NCBI GenBank assembly: GCA_001603115.1
Contig: LVBG01000020.1
Location: 24,482-88,481 of the forward strand
Reading direction: 5' to 3'
From: Spirochaetales bacterium Spiro_05
GTDB lineage: Bacteria; Spirochaetota; Spirochaetia; Sphaerochaetales; Sphaerochaetaceae
Length of the DNA: 64,000 bases
Part shown: positions 34,041 to 43,652 of the stretch, in pieces
How positions within the stretch are numbered: the first letter of the stretch is position 1
How the letters are laid out: each line of letters opens with the position of its first letter
Notes under the pieces: model-generated
Database searches by the model: none
Seen by the model: the letters and a program-made list of their open reading frames with translations, nothing else
Told to the model about the DNA's origin: nothing
Made by a program: the position numbers and the translations under genes

Positions 34041-35285
34041 TCACTCCGAAGTGAGCAAACGCTTGCTGAGTGTTCTCAGACAGTGGAAGGTGGAGTCTGC
34101 AGGGATGAAGGCATAGCTCTTGGTCCGCTTGAGCACCAAGCCCTCCACCACCTGCTCCACCGTGTAGAAGTTGCCTCCGATGCGGTTGTTGTCATAGGGG
34201 GCGAAGGCTGTGGCGTAGAAGAGGCTTCTTGTCTCCCCGCTCTTGATCGTAACCGTAGTTTCGGCTCCCATGATGGCATCACTCGCCAGTGCATTGTTGA
34301 TGCCTGTGTAGAGGTTATTGGTCCCAGAACCACAGTTGAGCGAGTACTGCTGGCTCATGCCACCTGTATAAAAGGCCCAGGGCGTCTCGCTCCTACCCCC
34401 GAAATCAAAGAGGAAGTTGTTGAAGTTCAGCCCTATCTCATCTTCTGAAAGGGCGGCAGGACCGGGGAAGAAGTTGAAGTAGACCATCTGTTGGCGTGGA
34501 TTGATCACACTCGACCAACCCAGGTTTGCCGAACGGGGAATGACGCCGCTTATCAGATCCGTCTTTCCGATCGGAGGAGGAACCTCGGTCAGGTCGACCG
34601 ATCCTCCTTCTTTGAGCGGAGCCTTCTTCCAGTCCTCAAACTGGGTCGCAGGCTGAAGACGGGAGGCAGCACCATGAAGCTGCAGTTCAGGGGCGGAAGT
34701 CCAGAGCTCGGCTGATGCATTGAGCACACACCCAGACTCCAGGAAAGGAGACCCCACCTCGTTGTTCCAGGTGGTGTTGGCAACCAAAGGATCCGGGGCA
34801 TTGTTGGTGATGAAAATGACCGTGTAGTGTATCGGTTGGTTGGGTAGCAGCATATCAATCTTGCGCACCAGCCACTTTGCCTTTCTGTTGCGCACCATAC
34901 TCATGAGCCACACGCCCCCAAACTCGGGGTCCGTGCCATACCGCTCCACCATCCAGTAGGAAGAAGCGGTGAACCCACTCTGCTCCTGCAGACCCTGGTC
35001 GGACTCATAGGCTGGGCCGAAGTTGGGGAAGCTGAAGTAGGAACCGGCTTTCTGGTAGAGATAGGGGCTGTTTTTCCAGTAGTCAGCGTTCTCATCGCTG
35101 AACACAGAGGTACCGGTACCGCGGTAGTGCGGGATCAGATGGGCATTGAGCCTTCCCCCTTGGGGGGAAATGGAACTCAGTTCGAGCACCATGCCGCCCT
35201 GGTCCTCAACTACCGTCCTGATCAGGTCGTTGGTAAGCACTGTGGCATTTCGACTTTCCCACAATCGCAGACGACGGATATCCAT
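34041..35285 (-). CDS. Putative aldose-epimerase-superfamily protein next to GH36
   Basis: 414-residue cytoplasmic protein without signal peptide. The N-terminus DIRRLRLWESRNATVLTNDLIRTVVEDQGGMVLELSSISPQGGRLNAHLIPHYRG has the look of galactose-mutarotase-like beta-sandwich proteins, as does the C-terminal Trp- and Tyr-rich part. I am not certain of the family. The start at 35285 has GAGGAG upstream. It is divergent from the alpha-galactosidase with about 95 nt between, suggesting shared regulation in galactoside use. A catalytic role is not established. Confidence 0.65.
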   Translation of the reverse strand: MDIRRLRLWESRNATVLTNDLIRTVVEDQGGMVLELSSISPQGGRLNAHLIPHYRGTGTSVFSDENADYWKNSPYLYQKAGSYFSFPNFGPAYESDQGLQEQSGFTASSYWMVERYGTDPEFGGVWLMSMVRNRKAKWLVRKIDMLLPNQPIHYTVIFITNNAPDPLVANTTWNNEVGSPFLESGCVLNASAELWTSAPELQLHGAASRLQPATQFEDWKKAPLKEGGSVDLTEVPPPIGKTDLISGVIPRSANLGWSSVINPRQQMVYFNFFPGPAALSEDEIGLNFNNFLFDFGGRSETPWAFYTGGMSQQYSLNCGSGTNNLYTGINNALASDAIMGAETTVTIKSGETRSLFYATAFAPYDNNRIGGNFYTVEQVVEGLVLKRTKSYAFIPADSTFHCLRTLSKRLLTSE

Positions 35286-35378
35286 CTCGTTTCTCCTCAT
35301 TCATGGTGTTAAAAACCGCTTATTGACAGTATACTACTCCTACCAGATACTGTCCCATTGTGCAAGGAGTGCAGATTC

Positions 35379-37721
35379 ATGATTTCCAAGAAGGACCGAC
35401 TGTTCAATCTCTCCACCAACCATACCACCTATCTGTTCGCCATCACCGAGACTGGCCACCTTGAACATCTTTACTACGGGCCTCATCTCTCAAACCAGGC
35501 GATCAGCGTTGACGCCCTTGCAGAGAAGCGCAGTCTGAACATAGGAACCGGCACCGCTTACGACAGCGACCACCCCACCCTGTTCATGACCAACCTCTGC
35601 ATGGAGTATTCTACCATGGGAAAGGGAGACTATCGAGAGTGCTCGGTCGATATTGAATACCAGAGAGGTATGCAAACCCTCGATTTCCTCGTAAAGAGCT
35701 ATAGGATCCTGCCCGGAAAGCCCAGGACCTTTGCCGGACTTCCCGAATCGTACGGCACCAAGGAGGTTTGCACCACCTTGGAGATCACCCTCAAGGAGGC
35801 CCTGCTTCCCATCCGTCTGCTGCTCACCTACACCGTTTTCGAGGACAGCAATGTCATTACCAGAAGAGCCACCATCCACAACGACGGCACCTCATCGGTA
35901 CGCATCAAGAACCTTGCCTCGGCACAGCTCGATCTGGACAGTGATGACTGGAAGCTACTCACCTTCGACGGAACCTGGGCACGTGAACGATACATGCAGG
36001 AACGAACCTTGGGTCCTGGCATCATCATCAGCGACAGCAAGAGCGGAGCAAGCTCTGCAGAACACAACCCCTGCATCTTCCTGACCAAGGAGGATGGGGA
36101 GTGCATCGGCATGAACCTCATCTACAGCGGCAACCACCGCGAGCTGGTCGAAACCTCCCCCTTTGGAAAAATCCGATTGCTTACCGGCATCAACCCAGCC
36201 ACCTTCAGTTGGGACCTGAGCCCCCAGGACCGCTTCCAGACGCCTGAGGCTGTCCTCACCTACTCAAACAAGGGCCTGAACGGAGCGAGCGCCAACTTCC
36301 ACCACTTTGTGAACAACCACATTATCAGGGGACCTTGGAAGTTCAGGGAACGGCCGGTGCTCATCAACAACTGGGAAGCGACCTACTTCAACTTCACCGA
36401 GGACAAGCTGCTCAACCTCGCAAAGGAGAGTGCCGAGCTCGGCATGGAGCTCTTCGTCCTGGACGACGGCTGGTTCGGCCTGCGCAACGACGACACCACC
36501 AGCCTTGGCGACTGGACGGTGAACCCCAAGAAACTCTCCTCGGGCCTTGGTGGCCTTGCCTTGGAAGTCCATCGCCTGGGCATGATGTTCGGCCTTTGGG
36601 TAGAGCCTGAGATGGTGAGCATCGAAAGCCAGCTCTACCGAAAACACCCCGAGTGGATGATCGCCATCCCAGGGCGCAGACCCAGTGTCGGGCGCAACCA
36701 GTATCTGCTCGACCTCACCCGTGAGGACGTCCGTTCCTACCTCTTCAAGACGCTCAGTGAAACCTGGCATCTTGCGGATGTAAACTACATCAAGTGGGAT
36801 ATGAACCGCGTCTTCAGCGACCTGTACAGTGCAAACGCCGAACTTCGCAACCATGGGGAGTTCCTCCACCGCTATGTGCTGGGACTCTACGACCTTCTGG
36901 GCAAGCTTACCCAAGCCTTCCCGAATGTGCTCTTTGAGTCATGCGCAAGCGGTGGCAACCGCTTCGACCTTGGGATGCTCTGCTACATGCCCCAGACCTG
37001 GACCAGTGACAATACCGACGAACACTGCCGCCTCTACATCCAGGAAGGAACCAGCTGCGGGTATCCCCTCTCCACCATGGGCTGTCATGTAAGTGCATCG
37101 CCCAACCACCAGACCCTGCGCAAGACCGACATCGAGTCGAGGTTCAACGTCGCAGCCTTCGGCGTGCTCGGCTATGAGCTGGACATCACCAAGCTCAACC
37201 GACAGCAGAAAGAGGCGATCAGGGCACAAATCGCCTTCTACAAAGCCCATCGCTCACTCTTGCAGTATGGGAATTTCACCAGGATCAAGCTGGCAAACAG
37301 CGACTCCAACCACGTCGTTTGGGCCGTGGCAAAGGAGGACAAGAGCGAGTTGCTCGTCCTCTTTGCCCAGAAGCTGAATCCAGCCAACCCCGGCAGTGAC
37401 AAGCTGAGAGTACAGGGTGTGGACCATGACGCAATCTATGAGGTCTTCCCCCGCCAGCAGAAAATCGATATCAAGATGTTCGGAGACCTGGTAAACCGCA
37501 TCAGCCCGGTACCCATCACCGAAGGAGGTCTTGCCCAGGACACCATCAGCAAGAACATCTCGCTGGACAGTGAAGTGGAGCATTACCGGGTGACAGGCGA
37601 GCAGGTGGCATACGCCGGCATCAAGCTGAACCAGCAGTTTGGCGGCACAGGCTACGATGCCATGACGCGGGTATTGGGCGACTTCGGCTCGAGGATCTAC
37701 ATCTTCAAGAAGATCAACTGA
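35379..37721 (+). CDS. Alpha-galactosidase, glycoside hydrolase family 36
   Basis: 780-residue retaining exo-glycosidase releasing terminal alpha-galactose. The catalytic nucleophile region is NYIKWDMNR (Asp near residue 473) and the acid/base region is FESCASGGNRFDLGML (Asp near residue 530). The N-terminal super-sandwich and WEATYFNF/DDGWFG segments are typical. There is no signal peptide, so it acts on imported galactosides such as raffinose or melibiose. The ATG at 35379 follows AAGGAG; the track start 35358 is too early. Confidence 0.93.
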   Translation: MISKKDRLFNLSTNHTTYLFAITETGHLEHLYYGPHLSNQAISVDALAEKRSLNIGTGTAYDSDHPTLFMTNLCMEYSTMGKGDYRECSVDIEYQRGMQTLDFLVKSYRILPGKPRTFAGLPESYGTKEVCTTLEITLKEALLPIRLLLTYTVFEDSNVITRRATIHNDGTSSVRIKNLASAQLDLDSDDWKLLTFDGTWARERYMQERTLGPGIIISDSKSGASSAEHNPCIFLTKEDGECIGMNLIYSGNHRELVETSPFGKIRLLTGINPATFSWDLSPQDRFQTPEAVLTYSNKGLNGASANFHHFVNNHIIRGPWKFRERPVLINNWEATYFNFTEDKLLNLAKESAELGMELFVLDDGWFGLRNDDTTSLGDWTVNPKKLSSGLGGLALEVHRLGMMFGLWVEPEMVSIESQLYRKHPEWMIAIPGRRPSVGRNQYLLDLTREDVRSYLFKTLSETWHLADVNYIKWDMNRVFSDLYSANAELRNHGEFLHRYVLGLYDLLGKLTQAFPNVLFESCASGGNRFDLGMLCYMPQTWTSDNTDEHCRLYIQEGTSCGYPLSTMGCHVSASPNHQTLRKTDIESRFNVAAFGVLGYELDITKLNRQQKEAIRAQIAFYKAHRSLLQYGNFTRIKLANSDSNHVVWAVAKEDKSELLVLFAQKLNPANPGSDKLRVQGVDHDAIYEVFPRQQKIDIKMFGDLVNRISPVPITEGGLAQDTISKNISLDSEVEHYRVTGEQVAYAGIKLNQQFGGTGYDAMTRVLGDFGSRIYIFKKIN

Positions 37722-37759
37722 ATCGAGCGCTCTTGCCTGCCTGCGGGCTCTTCGCTATT

Positions 37760-38251
37760 ATGGACAGAATGGAACAGACTGTAATCCATCTCGATGCCCA
37801 AGCGGCATCACTTGCAACCAACCAAGCCTACCTTGCACTCTGCCAGCAGGTTCGCCGCTCTGTCTTCGTACAGGAGCAGGGGGTGAGCGAGGCGATCGAC
37901 TTCGACGGCAAAGATCGCAGTTGTGGTCACCTCCTCCTCATGCTTGGCGATGAGGCGGTAGGAACGCTGCGCATCCGTCGCACCGAGGAAGGCACCAAGC
38001 TTGAACGCATCGCCGTACTCTCCTCCTGCCGTGGCCAGGGATTTGGAGAACTTTTGGTGCGCTGTGCCCTTTCGCTGGTCGAAGGAAACGTCTATATCCA
38101 TGCCCAGGTCCACAGCCAAGGCTTCTATGAGAAGCTCGGCTTTGTCGTAGAGGACCCAACCATCTACTATGAAGCAAACATCCCCCACCGAACCATGATC
38201 TGGCCTCACGGCCGAGGAGCATCACCGTGTATCGTCACAAGACCATCGTAA
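37760..38251 (+). CDS. GNAT acetyltransferase (ElaA-like)
   Basis: About 163-residue acetyltransferase. QVRRSVFVQEQGVSEAIDFDGKD is the ElaA-like N-terminal signature and KLERIAVLSSCRGQGFGELLV the acetyl-CoA loop. HAQVHSQGFYEKLGFVV closes the fold. No good ribosome site marks the start; the ATGs at 37760 and 37769 are both possible. It overlaps gpsA by 25 nt, so the pair is co-transcribed. Substrate unknown. Confidence 0.78.
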   Translation: MDRMEQTVIHLDAQAASLATNQAYLALCQQVRRSVFVQEQGVSEAIDFDGKDRSCGHLLLMLGDEAVGTLRIRRTEEGTKLERIAVLSSCRGQGFGELLVRCALSLVEGNVYIHAQVHSQGFYEKLGFVVEDPTIYYEANIPHRTMIWPHGRGASPCIVTRPS

Positions 38252-39195
38252 TTGCAGGAGCAGGCGTTTTTGGCACAGCCATGGCCGAACGGCTCTCCTG
38301 GAACACCACCAACACCGTCATTCTCTGGTCCATAGAAGAGGATGTGGTGGAGGACATCAACAAGAACCATCGCAACACAAAATATTTCCCCACCCACTTT
38401 CTGAATACCAGCATCAGGGCAACGACGGACAAGCAGATCTTCAGCAATGCCGATGCCATCATGCTCGTCATCCCCTCCAAGGCCATTGTTTCCTTCACCG
38501 AGGAGATCAGGCCCCTGACCAAGGAAGACTGCATGGTGATCAACCTGGCAAAGGGGATGAGCGACGACGGGGCCTTCATCACCGAGCAGATCCCTTTCCC
38601 CCGCACGGCGAGCATGAAGGGACCTACCTTCGCCATCGAGGTATTGCATGGGCTCCCCTCATCCTTCACCTTCGGGGGGAAACGGGAAGACTACCTCATC
38701 CTCAAGGAGAACATCCTCAAGGATACCGGCTTGTACCTTGACTACACCAGCGACATCCGCTCGGTGGAGTTGATGAGCATTCTCAAGAACATGTATGCCA
38801 TCGCCATAGGGCTTGTCAGCGGTCGCTTCAACTCGCCCAATGTTGACTTTCTCATCTACACCAAGGCAGTGGCTGAGATGAGGCGCTTCCTCTCCCTCTT
38901 CGGTTGCACCACCGAGACCATCTTCTGCTACTGCGGTATCGGTGACCTTGGGCTGACCAGTCTCAACGACCTCTCACGCAACCGCACCCTCGGTCTTCTG
39001 ATGGGCAAGGGCTTTTCCATCGACAACAGCGGAACCAGCGCTACGGTCATTGAGGGAAGCCGGACGGTGAAGCTGATGGGAGAGATGACCCGGAACAAGG
39101 GCGTCGAAGAGGAGTTTCCCTTGGTGCAGGCCCTCTACCGTCTCATGTACGAGGGGGAGACCCTCAACGACTACATGGCAGCTGTCTTCGCCTAG
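38227..39195 (+). CDS. gpsA: NAD(P)-dependent glycerol-3-phosphate dehydrogenase
   Basis: 322-residue cytoplasmic enzyme: dihydroxyacetone phosphate to sn-glycerol 3-phosphate, the head-group step of phospholipid synthesis. The Rossmann motif is GAGVFGTAMA, KGMSDDG is the linker, and GPTFAIEVLHGLPSS and SILKNMYAIAIGLVSG carry the catalytic Lys region. It starts with GTG at 38227, preceded by AGGAG at 7-nt spacing, inside the end of the acetyltransferase gene. Confidence 0.92.
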   Translation: MYRHKTIVIAGAGVFGTAMAERLSWNTTNTVILWSIEEDVVEDINKNHRNTKYFPTHFLNTSIRATTDKQIFSNADAIMLVIPSKAIVSFTEEIRPLTKEDCMVINLAKGMSDDGAFITEQIPFPRTASMKGPTFAIEVLHGLPSSFTFGGKREDYLILKENILKDTGLYLDYTSDIRSVELMSILKNMYAIAIGLVSGRFNSPNVDFLIYTKAVAEMRRFLSLFGCTTETIFCYCGIGDLGLTSLNDLSRNRTLGLLMGKGFSIDNSGTSATVIEGSRTVKLMGEMTRNKGVEEEFPLVQALYRLMYEGETLNDYMAAVFA

Positions 39196-39199
39196 CGAA

Positions 39200-39231
39200 A
39201 AACGGCCCCACTCAACAAGAGAGGGGCCGCA
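39200..39231. terminator. Bidirectional terminator between gpsA and the aldolase gene
   Basis: CGGCCCC/GGGGCCG stem around a 13-nt loop; on the minus strand it is followed by TTTTTCG, so it serves the minus-strand sugar operon best and possibly gpsA. Confidence 0.78.
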
Positions 39232-39254
39232 TTTCGCACTGGAAATCCTGTTTC

Positions 39255-40181
39255 TTACAAGTTCTCCAGGACCTGTACACCTTCAATGCCATAGTGTGCC
39301 TTGATTGCTGCAAGCTCTGACTTCAGTGCTGCTTCCTCTGCGCTTCCCAGCGAGGAGAAAGGACTGCGGACAAAGCCGCCGTCAAGGCCGATCCAGGAGA
39401 GCATCCGCTTCATGCTGGCATGCATCGGGTGCTTGAGTACGGCAAAGATGATGGCATCGGCCTGGGTCTGAAGCCGTTTTGCCTCAGCCCAGTCTCCCCT
39501 GCCATACGCTGCATAGAGACCGGTGAAGAGCTCGGGAATGACATTGTAGAAGGAACCGATCAGGCCATCAGAACCGTAGGAAAGCCCGGAAAGAGCCATC
39601 TCATCACTGCCTGAATAAACTTTGAACGAGGAGCCGATCTCCTCCTTGATCCTGAGGATCTCATGATGGGTACTCGCCGTGTACTTGATGCCTTCCACCT
39701 GAGGGAGGGCTGCCAACCTCTTGATCGTGGAAAAATCCACCGTTGCCGCAAGGGCTACGTTGTAGACGATCATGGGAATGGGCACAGACTCACTGAGCTC
39801 GGCATAGTAGCGCACAATCTCATCAGAGCTGAACTTCCAGTAGAAGGGAGGAACCGAGGAGATGGCTGCAGATCCTGCCTGGTAGGCATGCTTTGCCAGT
39901 TCGATGGACTTCTTCGTGCCGATATCTCCGACATGCACCATGAGGGGAATCTTTCCGCCCACCTCATCGGCAACGACCTCAACCACCTTCTGGCGTTCTT
40001 GCCCATCCATCAGGAAGGTCTCGCCGGTGCTCCCGGTCAGGTAGAGCCCATCCACCTTCTGTGAGAGGAGAAAGCGCACCAGCTGACGCTGACGCTTCTC
40101 ATCGAAGGCCTGATGCTCATCAAAACACGTTAAAAGTGCGGGGATCACCCCGACGATCTTGTCCAAACGCATGGTTTTCAT
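39255..40181 (-). CDS. DapA/NanA-family aldolase
   Basis: 308-residue Schiff-base aldolase. GVIPALLTCFDEHQAFDEKRQRQLVRFLL, the TGSTGETFLMDGQER substrate loop and GIKYTAST with the catalytic Lys are visible. The group includes dihydrodipicolinate synthase and N-acetylneuraminate lyase. Location after a sugar ABC transporter and GntR regulator favours a sugar-acid or sialic-acid-like catabolic lyase. The ATG at 40181 was preferred over the track start 40202. Substrate uncertain. Confidence 0.82.
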   Translation of the reverse strand: MKTMRLDKIVGVIPALLTCFDEHQAFDEKRQRQLVRFLLSQKVDGLYLTGSTGETFLMDGQERQKVVEVVADEVGGKIPLMVHVGDIGTKKSIELAKHAYQAGSAAISSVPPFYWKFSSDEIVRYYAELSESVPIPMIVYNVALAATVDFSTIKRLAALPQVEGIKYTASTHHEILRIKEEIGSSFKVYSGSDEMALSGLSYGSDGLIGSFYNVIPELFTGLYAAYGRGDWAEAKRLQTQADAIIFAVLKHPMHASMKRMLSWIGLDGGFVRSPFSSLGSAEEAALKSELAAIKAHYGIEGVQVLENL

Positions 40182-40224
40182 AGTTGCACACCCTTTTGGC
40201 ACCGATCAGCGATGCCACGCTGAC

Positions 40225-41052
40225 TTATCCCTTCACGGCACCCATCGTGATGCCACTTGCGAAATATTTCTGGAAAAGGAGGAAGATGGTGACGATGGGC
40301 AAGGCTCCAAGGGCTGCCCCTGCCATGATCACCCCGTAGTTGGTTGCCATCTCGGCCTGCAAGGTTGCAACGCCAAGGGCAATGGTGAGTTTTGAACGGC
40401 TTTGCAGCATGACCAACTGCAGGAAGTAGTCGTTCCAGGTGGAGATGAAGGTGAAAATTGCCAAGGCTCCATAGGCGGGCTTGATGATCGGGGTGACGAT
40501 CCGAACAAAGGTCATCCACTCATTCGAACCATCGATGCGTGCAGCATCAAGGATTTCGGTCGGAACGGTCTGGGCGAACTGTTTCATCAAGAACACCCCG
40601 AACGGCCAGCCCACTGCCGGTAGTATTACTGCCCAGGCTGTATTGTACATCCCGATTGAGTTCATGATACGTACCAGGGGAACCAGGACAACCTGTTTGG
40701 GCAGGGCCATGGCTGCGATGATGACGGCAAACACGATAGCTCGGCCGGAGAACTGCTTCTTGGCAAGCACATACCCTGCCATGGCGCTGGTCAGACAGAC
40801 CAGGAGCATGGAAGCTAGGGACATGAAGACACTGTTGAGAAACCAGGCCAAGGCCGGGTTGAGAAACAGCTCGGTGAAGTTGGCGAACGTCGGCTCGGTG
40901 GGAAACCACTGTGGAGGCATCTGGATTGCCACCTTCTGAATCTTGAATGCTCCGGTGATGATCCAGTAGAACGGGAAGATGAAGAGCAGGGAGATGATGA
41001 TGAGCACAAGCATCATGATAGCGCGATACAGGTTGAGTCGTTGTTTCAGCAT
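40225..41052 (-). CDS. Carbohydrate ABC transporter permease (MalG-type)
   Basis: 275-residue inner-membrane permease, six helices. The EAA loop is EILDAARIDGSNEWMTFVRIVTPIIKPAYGALA. The ATG at 41052 has AAGGAGGG at good spacing; the upstream ATG of the track directly touches that site. It lies between the MalF-type permease and the aldolase gene. The ATPase gene is missing from the operon, so a shared MsmK/UgpC-type ATPase is likely. Confidence 0.9.
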   Translation of the reverse strand: MLKQRLNLYRAIMMLVLIIISLLFIFPFYWIITGAFKIQKVAIQMPPQWFPTEPTFANFTELFLNPALAWFLNSVFMSLASMLLVCLTSAMAGYVLAKKQFSGRAIVFAVIIAAMALPKQVVLVPLVRIMNSIGMYNTAWAVILPAVGWPFGVFLMKQFAQTVPTEILDAARIDGSNEWMTFVRIVTPIIKPAYGALAIFTFISTWNDYFLQLVMLQSRSKLTIALGVATLQAEMATNYGVIMAGAALGALPIVTIFLLFQKYFASGITMGAVKG

Positions 41053-41064
41053 GACCATCCCTCC

Positions 41065-41976
41065 TTAATACTCAACGTTCGATTTGATCGACTTGAACTG
41101 CAGGATGCTGAACAGGCCGATGACAATTGCCAGCAGCACTCCCATCGCATTGGCATAGCCGTAGCGGTAGAGGCTGAACGCGTTGTCGTAGAGGTAGTAC
41201 ATGATGGTGCTCGTCGAGTAGACCGGACCACCACTGGTAAGCAGCTGGATCAGGGCGAAGCACTGGAAGCTGTTGATCGTGGTTATGACCACCACATAGA
41301 GGGTCGTCGGCAGGATGGACGGCCACTTGATCTGCCAGAACGTGCGCAGATTGCTCGCCCCGTCCACCTCGGCCGCTTCCAGCATCGAGTTGTCGATATT
41401 GGCTAGCGAGGAGATGTAGAGCACGATCGGCTGGCCGATGCTGGTGGTAAAAAGGATGACCAGAATGCACCAGATGGCCGTATCCTTGTTTCCCAGCCAG
41501 GCAATGTTCTTCTCGATCACGCCCAGGCTCACCAGCACGTAGTTGAGAATGCCTGCATACTTGTCAAAGATCCACTTCCAGACCACAACCACCGGCACGG
41601 TACCGGTGACCACCGGAAGATAGAACACCCCTCTGAACGTGGAAGTCACCCAAGCATTCTTGTCATAGATGAGCGAGGCCACCCAGAGACTGAAGATGGT
41701 GACGCTCGGAACCGAGACCACCACGATCACAAAGGTGTTCCAAAACGAACGAAGGAACTTCGGGTCGCTGAAGAGGTCGAGATAGTTCTTCAGGCCGATG
41801 AAGCGGAAACTGCTCATGGTGTAGTCGAAGAAGCTGGTGAAAATCCCCATACCCATCGGGATGATGACGAAGCCGAGAAAAAAGATCAGCATCGGGAGGA
41901 GAAACAAATAGCTTGTCCTGTCGATCTGTCTCTGGATTGCATGGCTTACACCATACTTGTTGGTCTTGCTTTCCAT
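41065..41976 (-). CDS. Carbohydrate ABC transporter permease (MalF-type)
   Basis: 303-residue permease, six helices, with EAA loop SMLEAAEVDGASNLRTFWQIKWPSILPTT. The N-terminal cytoplasmic tail is about 25 residues. Its partner is the MalG-type permease 12 nt downstream. A perfect 16-bp palindrome hairpin separates it from the binding protein upstream. Confidence 0.9.
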   Translation of the reverse strand: MESKTNKYGVSHAIQRQIDRTSYLFLLPMLIFFLGFVIIPMGMGIFTSFFDYTMSSFRFIGLKNYLDLFSDPKFLRSFWNTFVIVVVSVPSVTIFSLWVASLIYDKNAWVTSTFRGVFYLPVVTGTVPVVVVWKWIFDKYAGILNYVLVSLGVIEKNIAWLGNKDTAIWCILVILFTTSIGQPIVLYISSLANIDNSMLEAAEVDGASNLRTFWQIKWPSILPTTLYVVVITTINSFQCFALIQLLTSGGPVYSTSTIMYYLYDNAFSLYRYGYANAMGVLLAIVIGLFSILQFKSIKSNVEY

Positions 41977-42006
41977 ACGTACACCTTGAACCGTTTGAAG
42001 TGTCCC

Positions 42007-42022
42007 CCCTACCGCGGTAGGG
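42007..42022. repeat. Palindromic hairpin between binding-protein and permease genes
   Basis: CCCTACCGCGGTAGGG, a perfect 16-bp palindrome in the 68-nt gap. Hairpins here typically protect the 3' end of the binding-protein mRNA or act as partial terminators. Confidence 0.7.
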
Positions 42023-42044
42023 AGGACCTGAATGCTACTCTACC

Positions 42045-43349
42045 TTATTTGGCGAATACTGCGTTGGCGTTCTTGTCATAATCGGCAAGAGCCTTGGCCA
42101 CAGTCTTCTCTCCGGTGAACACATACTGGAGCATGTTCCACCATTCGGTTCTCATGGCTGCGAAGCCGGGCATGGTGTTGTAGTAGCCACCATAGTACTT
42201 CGTCCAGGAAGCGAGCAGGTTGTATTCGGGGTTGCCCGGATACAGATCGCCAAAGGAGGAACGTACCGGGAATGCACCAGTCTGCACCACGTTCTTCGGA
42301 CCCCAGACAGCATCATCGCTGATGAATGTGATGAACTTCTTGGCAGCCTCAGCGCGAGCGGCATCCTTGTTGTCGAATACGCAGAAGCCGTTTACGAGGT
42401 ACTCAAGGCTGGGAACGCCGTCGTTGCTCGGGAAGGGTACGGAAACCTGGGTAAAGGCGTTGGTTGCATAGTTCTTGGCATTGGATGTTCCCCAGCAGAT
42501 GGTTGCGCTGATCTGCTGCTGAGCGAAGAGCTGGAGCTCTTCAGCAGCAGCAATGCTCAGACCTGCATCGATGTACTCCTTGTCAGCCAGATCCTTGAGC
42601 AACTGCAGAGCCTTTGCGCCCTCAGTGCTGTTCATGGTATAGCGGGTATTTTCCTTATTGGCAATCGTCGCACCGTAGAGGTTGCTTACCAGAGCACGCG
42701 TTCCCTGGTCACCACCCTGTCCACCACAGTAGACCGAGATCCCGATGTTACCGGCTTTGCCCAATGCTTCCATTGCCTTGATGAAGTCGTCGGTGGTCCA
42801 GGTGCGGTCCCCTTCGAGATTCACATACTGCAGCGCCCCAGCTTTTTCCCACATCTCTTTGTTGATGCCCATATAGAAGGGAGATGCGCTGATGGGATAC
42901 ATCCAGTAGCTTGCGCCATCACTGCAGGCTGCCAGCAGATCTGCATTGCCTACATCGCTTTTATAGGAGGCGGTGAAGAGGTCGTCAAGCTTTACCAGCT
43001 TGCCGTTCCTTCCGTATTCAATGATTCTTCCCGGTGCGTCGAACAGTACATCAGGGGCTGTGCCACCCTCGATGGCTGCGGTGAGTTTCTGCGGCCCACT
43101 GGTAAAATCGATGGTCTCAAGCTTCACCTTGATGGTGGGGTTTGCTGCCTCGAACGCTTTGACAAGCTCAGCCTCATAACTGCCGGCAGGCTTTCCGGGA
43201 TCCTGGCCGAAGGTGGGAAATGCCCACCAAGTGATGGTGACCGTTCCATCCGATGCAGCAGGTGCAGCTTCCTTGCTTCCTGAGCCAAATAGGGGACTTG
43301 CAAAGAGGACGAGCAAGAGAGACAGCGCGATTGCCGTAAACTTTTTCAT
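42045..43349 (-). CDS. Carbohydrate-binding protein of ABC transporter
   Basis: 434-residue extracellular solute-binding protein, family 1. The signal peptide is MKKFTAIALSLLLVLFASPLFG; the mature end GSGSKEAAPAASDG lacks a lipobox Cys. VTITWWAFPTFGQD and FEAANPTIKVKLETIDF are typical of sugar-binding proteins. The start at 43349 follows AGGAGA; the track ATG (43379) is upstream. It is the first gene of the operon, under the divergent GntR control region. Confidence 0.92.
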   Translation of the reverse strand: MKKFTAIALSLLLVLFASPLFGSGSKEAAPAASDGTVTITWWAFPTFGQDPGKPAGSYEAELVKAFEAANPTIKVKLETIDFTSGPQKLTAAIEGGTAPDVLFDAPGRIIEYGRNGKLVKLDDLFTASYKSDVGNADLLAACSDGASYWMYPISASPFYMGINKEMWEKAGALQYVNLEGDRTWTTDDFIKAMEALGKAGNIGISVYCGGQGGDQGTRALVSNLYGATIANKENTRYTMNSTEGAKALQLLKDLADKEYIDAGLSIAAAEELQLFAQQQISATICWGTSNAKNYATNAFTQVSVPFPSNDGVPSLEYLVNGFCVFDNKDAARAEAAKKFITFISDDAVWGPKNVVQTGAFPVRSSFGDLYPGNPEYNLLASWTKYYGGYYNTMPGFAAMRTEWWNMLQYVFTGEKTVAKALADYDKNANAVFAK

Positions 43350-43398
43350 GATCTTCTCCTTTTGTACACGTGTAATCATTGCTAATTCACTGATACTT

Positions 43399-43579
43399 GT
43401 ATGCTAGTTTGTGTTTTGTAGTTTGTCAATGAATTTTTTTAAACGAGTTTCTCGAGATAGATATTTCTCATTATTTGTTTAAATAATCTTCATTTATAAA
43501 CCAATTTTATCATTTCTCCTATTCTCTCAATACTGTATAACAACTATTTTTTGACTTTTCTGGTATTCTAGTTTAAGAT
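43399..43579. promoter_or_regulatory. Divergent promoter region with shared GntR-type motif
   Basis: On the minus strand, TTGACA (43439-43434), 17 nt, TAGCAT (43406-43401). On the plus strand, TTGACT (43551-43556), 17 nt, TAAGAT (43574-43579). GTATGCTAGTTT (43399-43410) overlaps the first -10 and GTATTCTAGTTT (43563-43574) lies in the second spacer. Eleven of 12 bases match; likely operators of the adjacent GntR protein. The rest of the 300-nt gap is AT-rich and empty. Confidence 0.65.
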
Positions 43580-43652
43580 ATGAACAATATAACTGATTCT
43601 TCGGGAAAGACTCTTTGAGAAGTCTTCGGAAGAGTGATAGAATGGGGACGCC

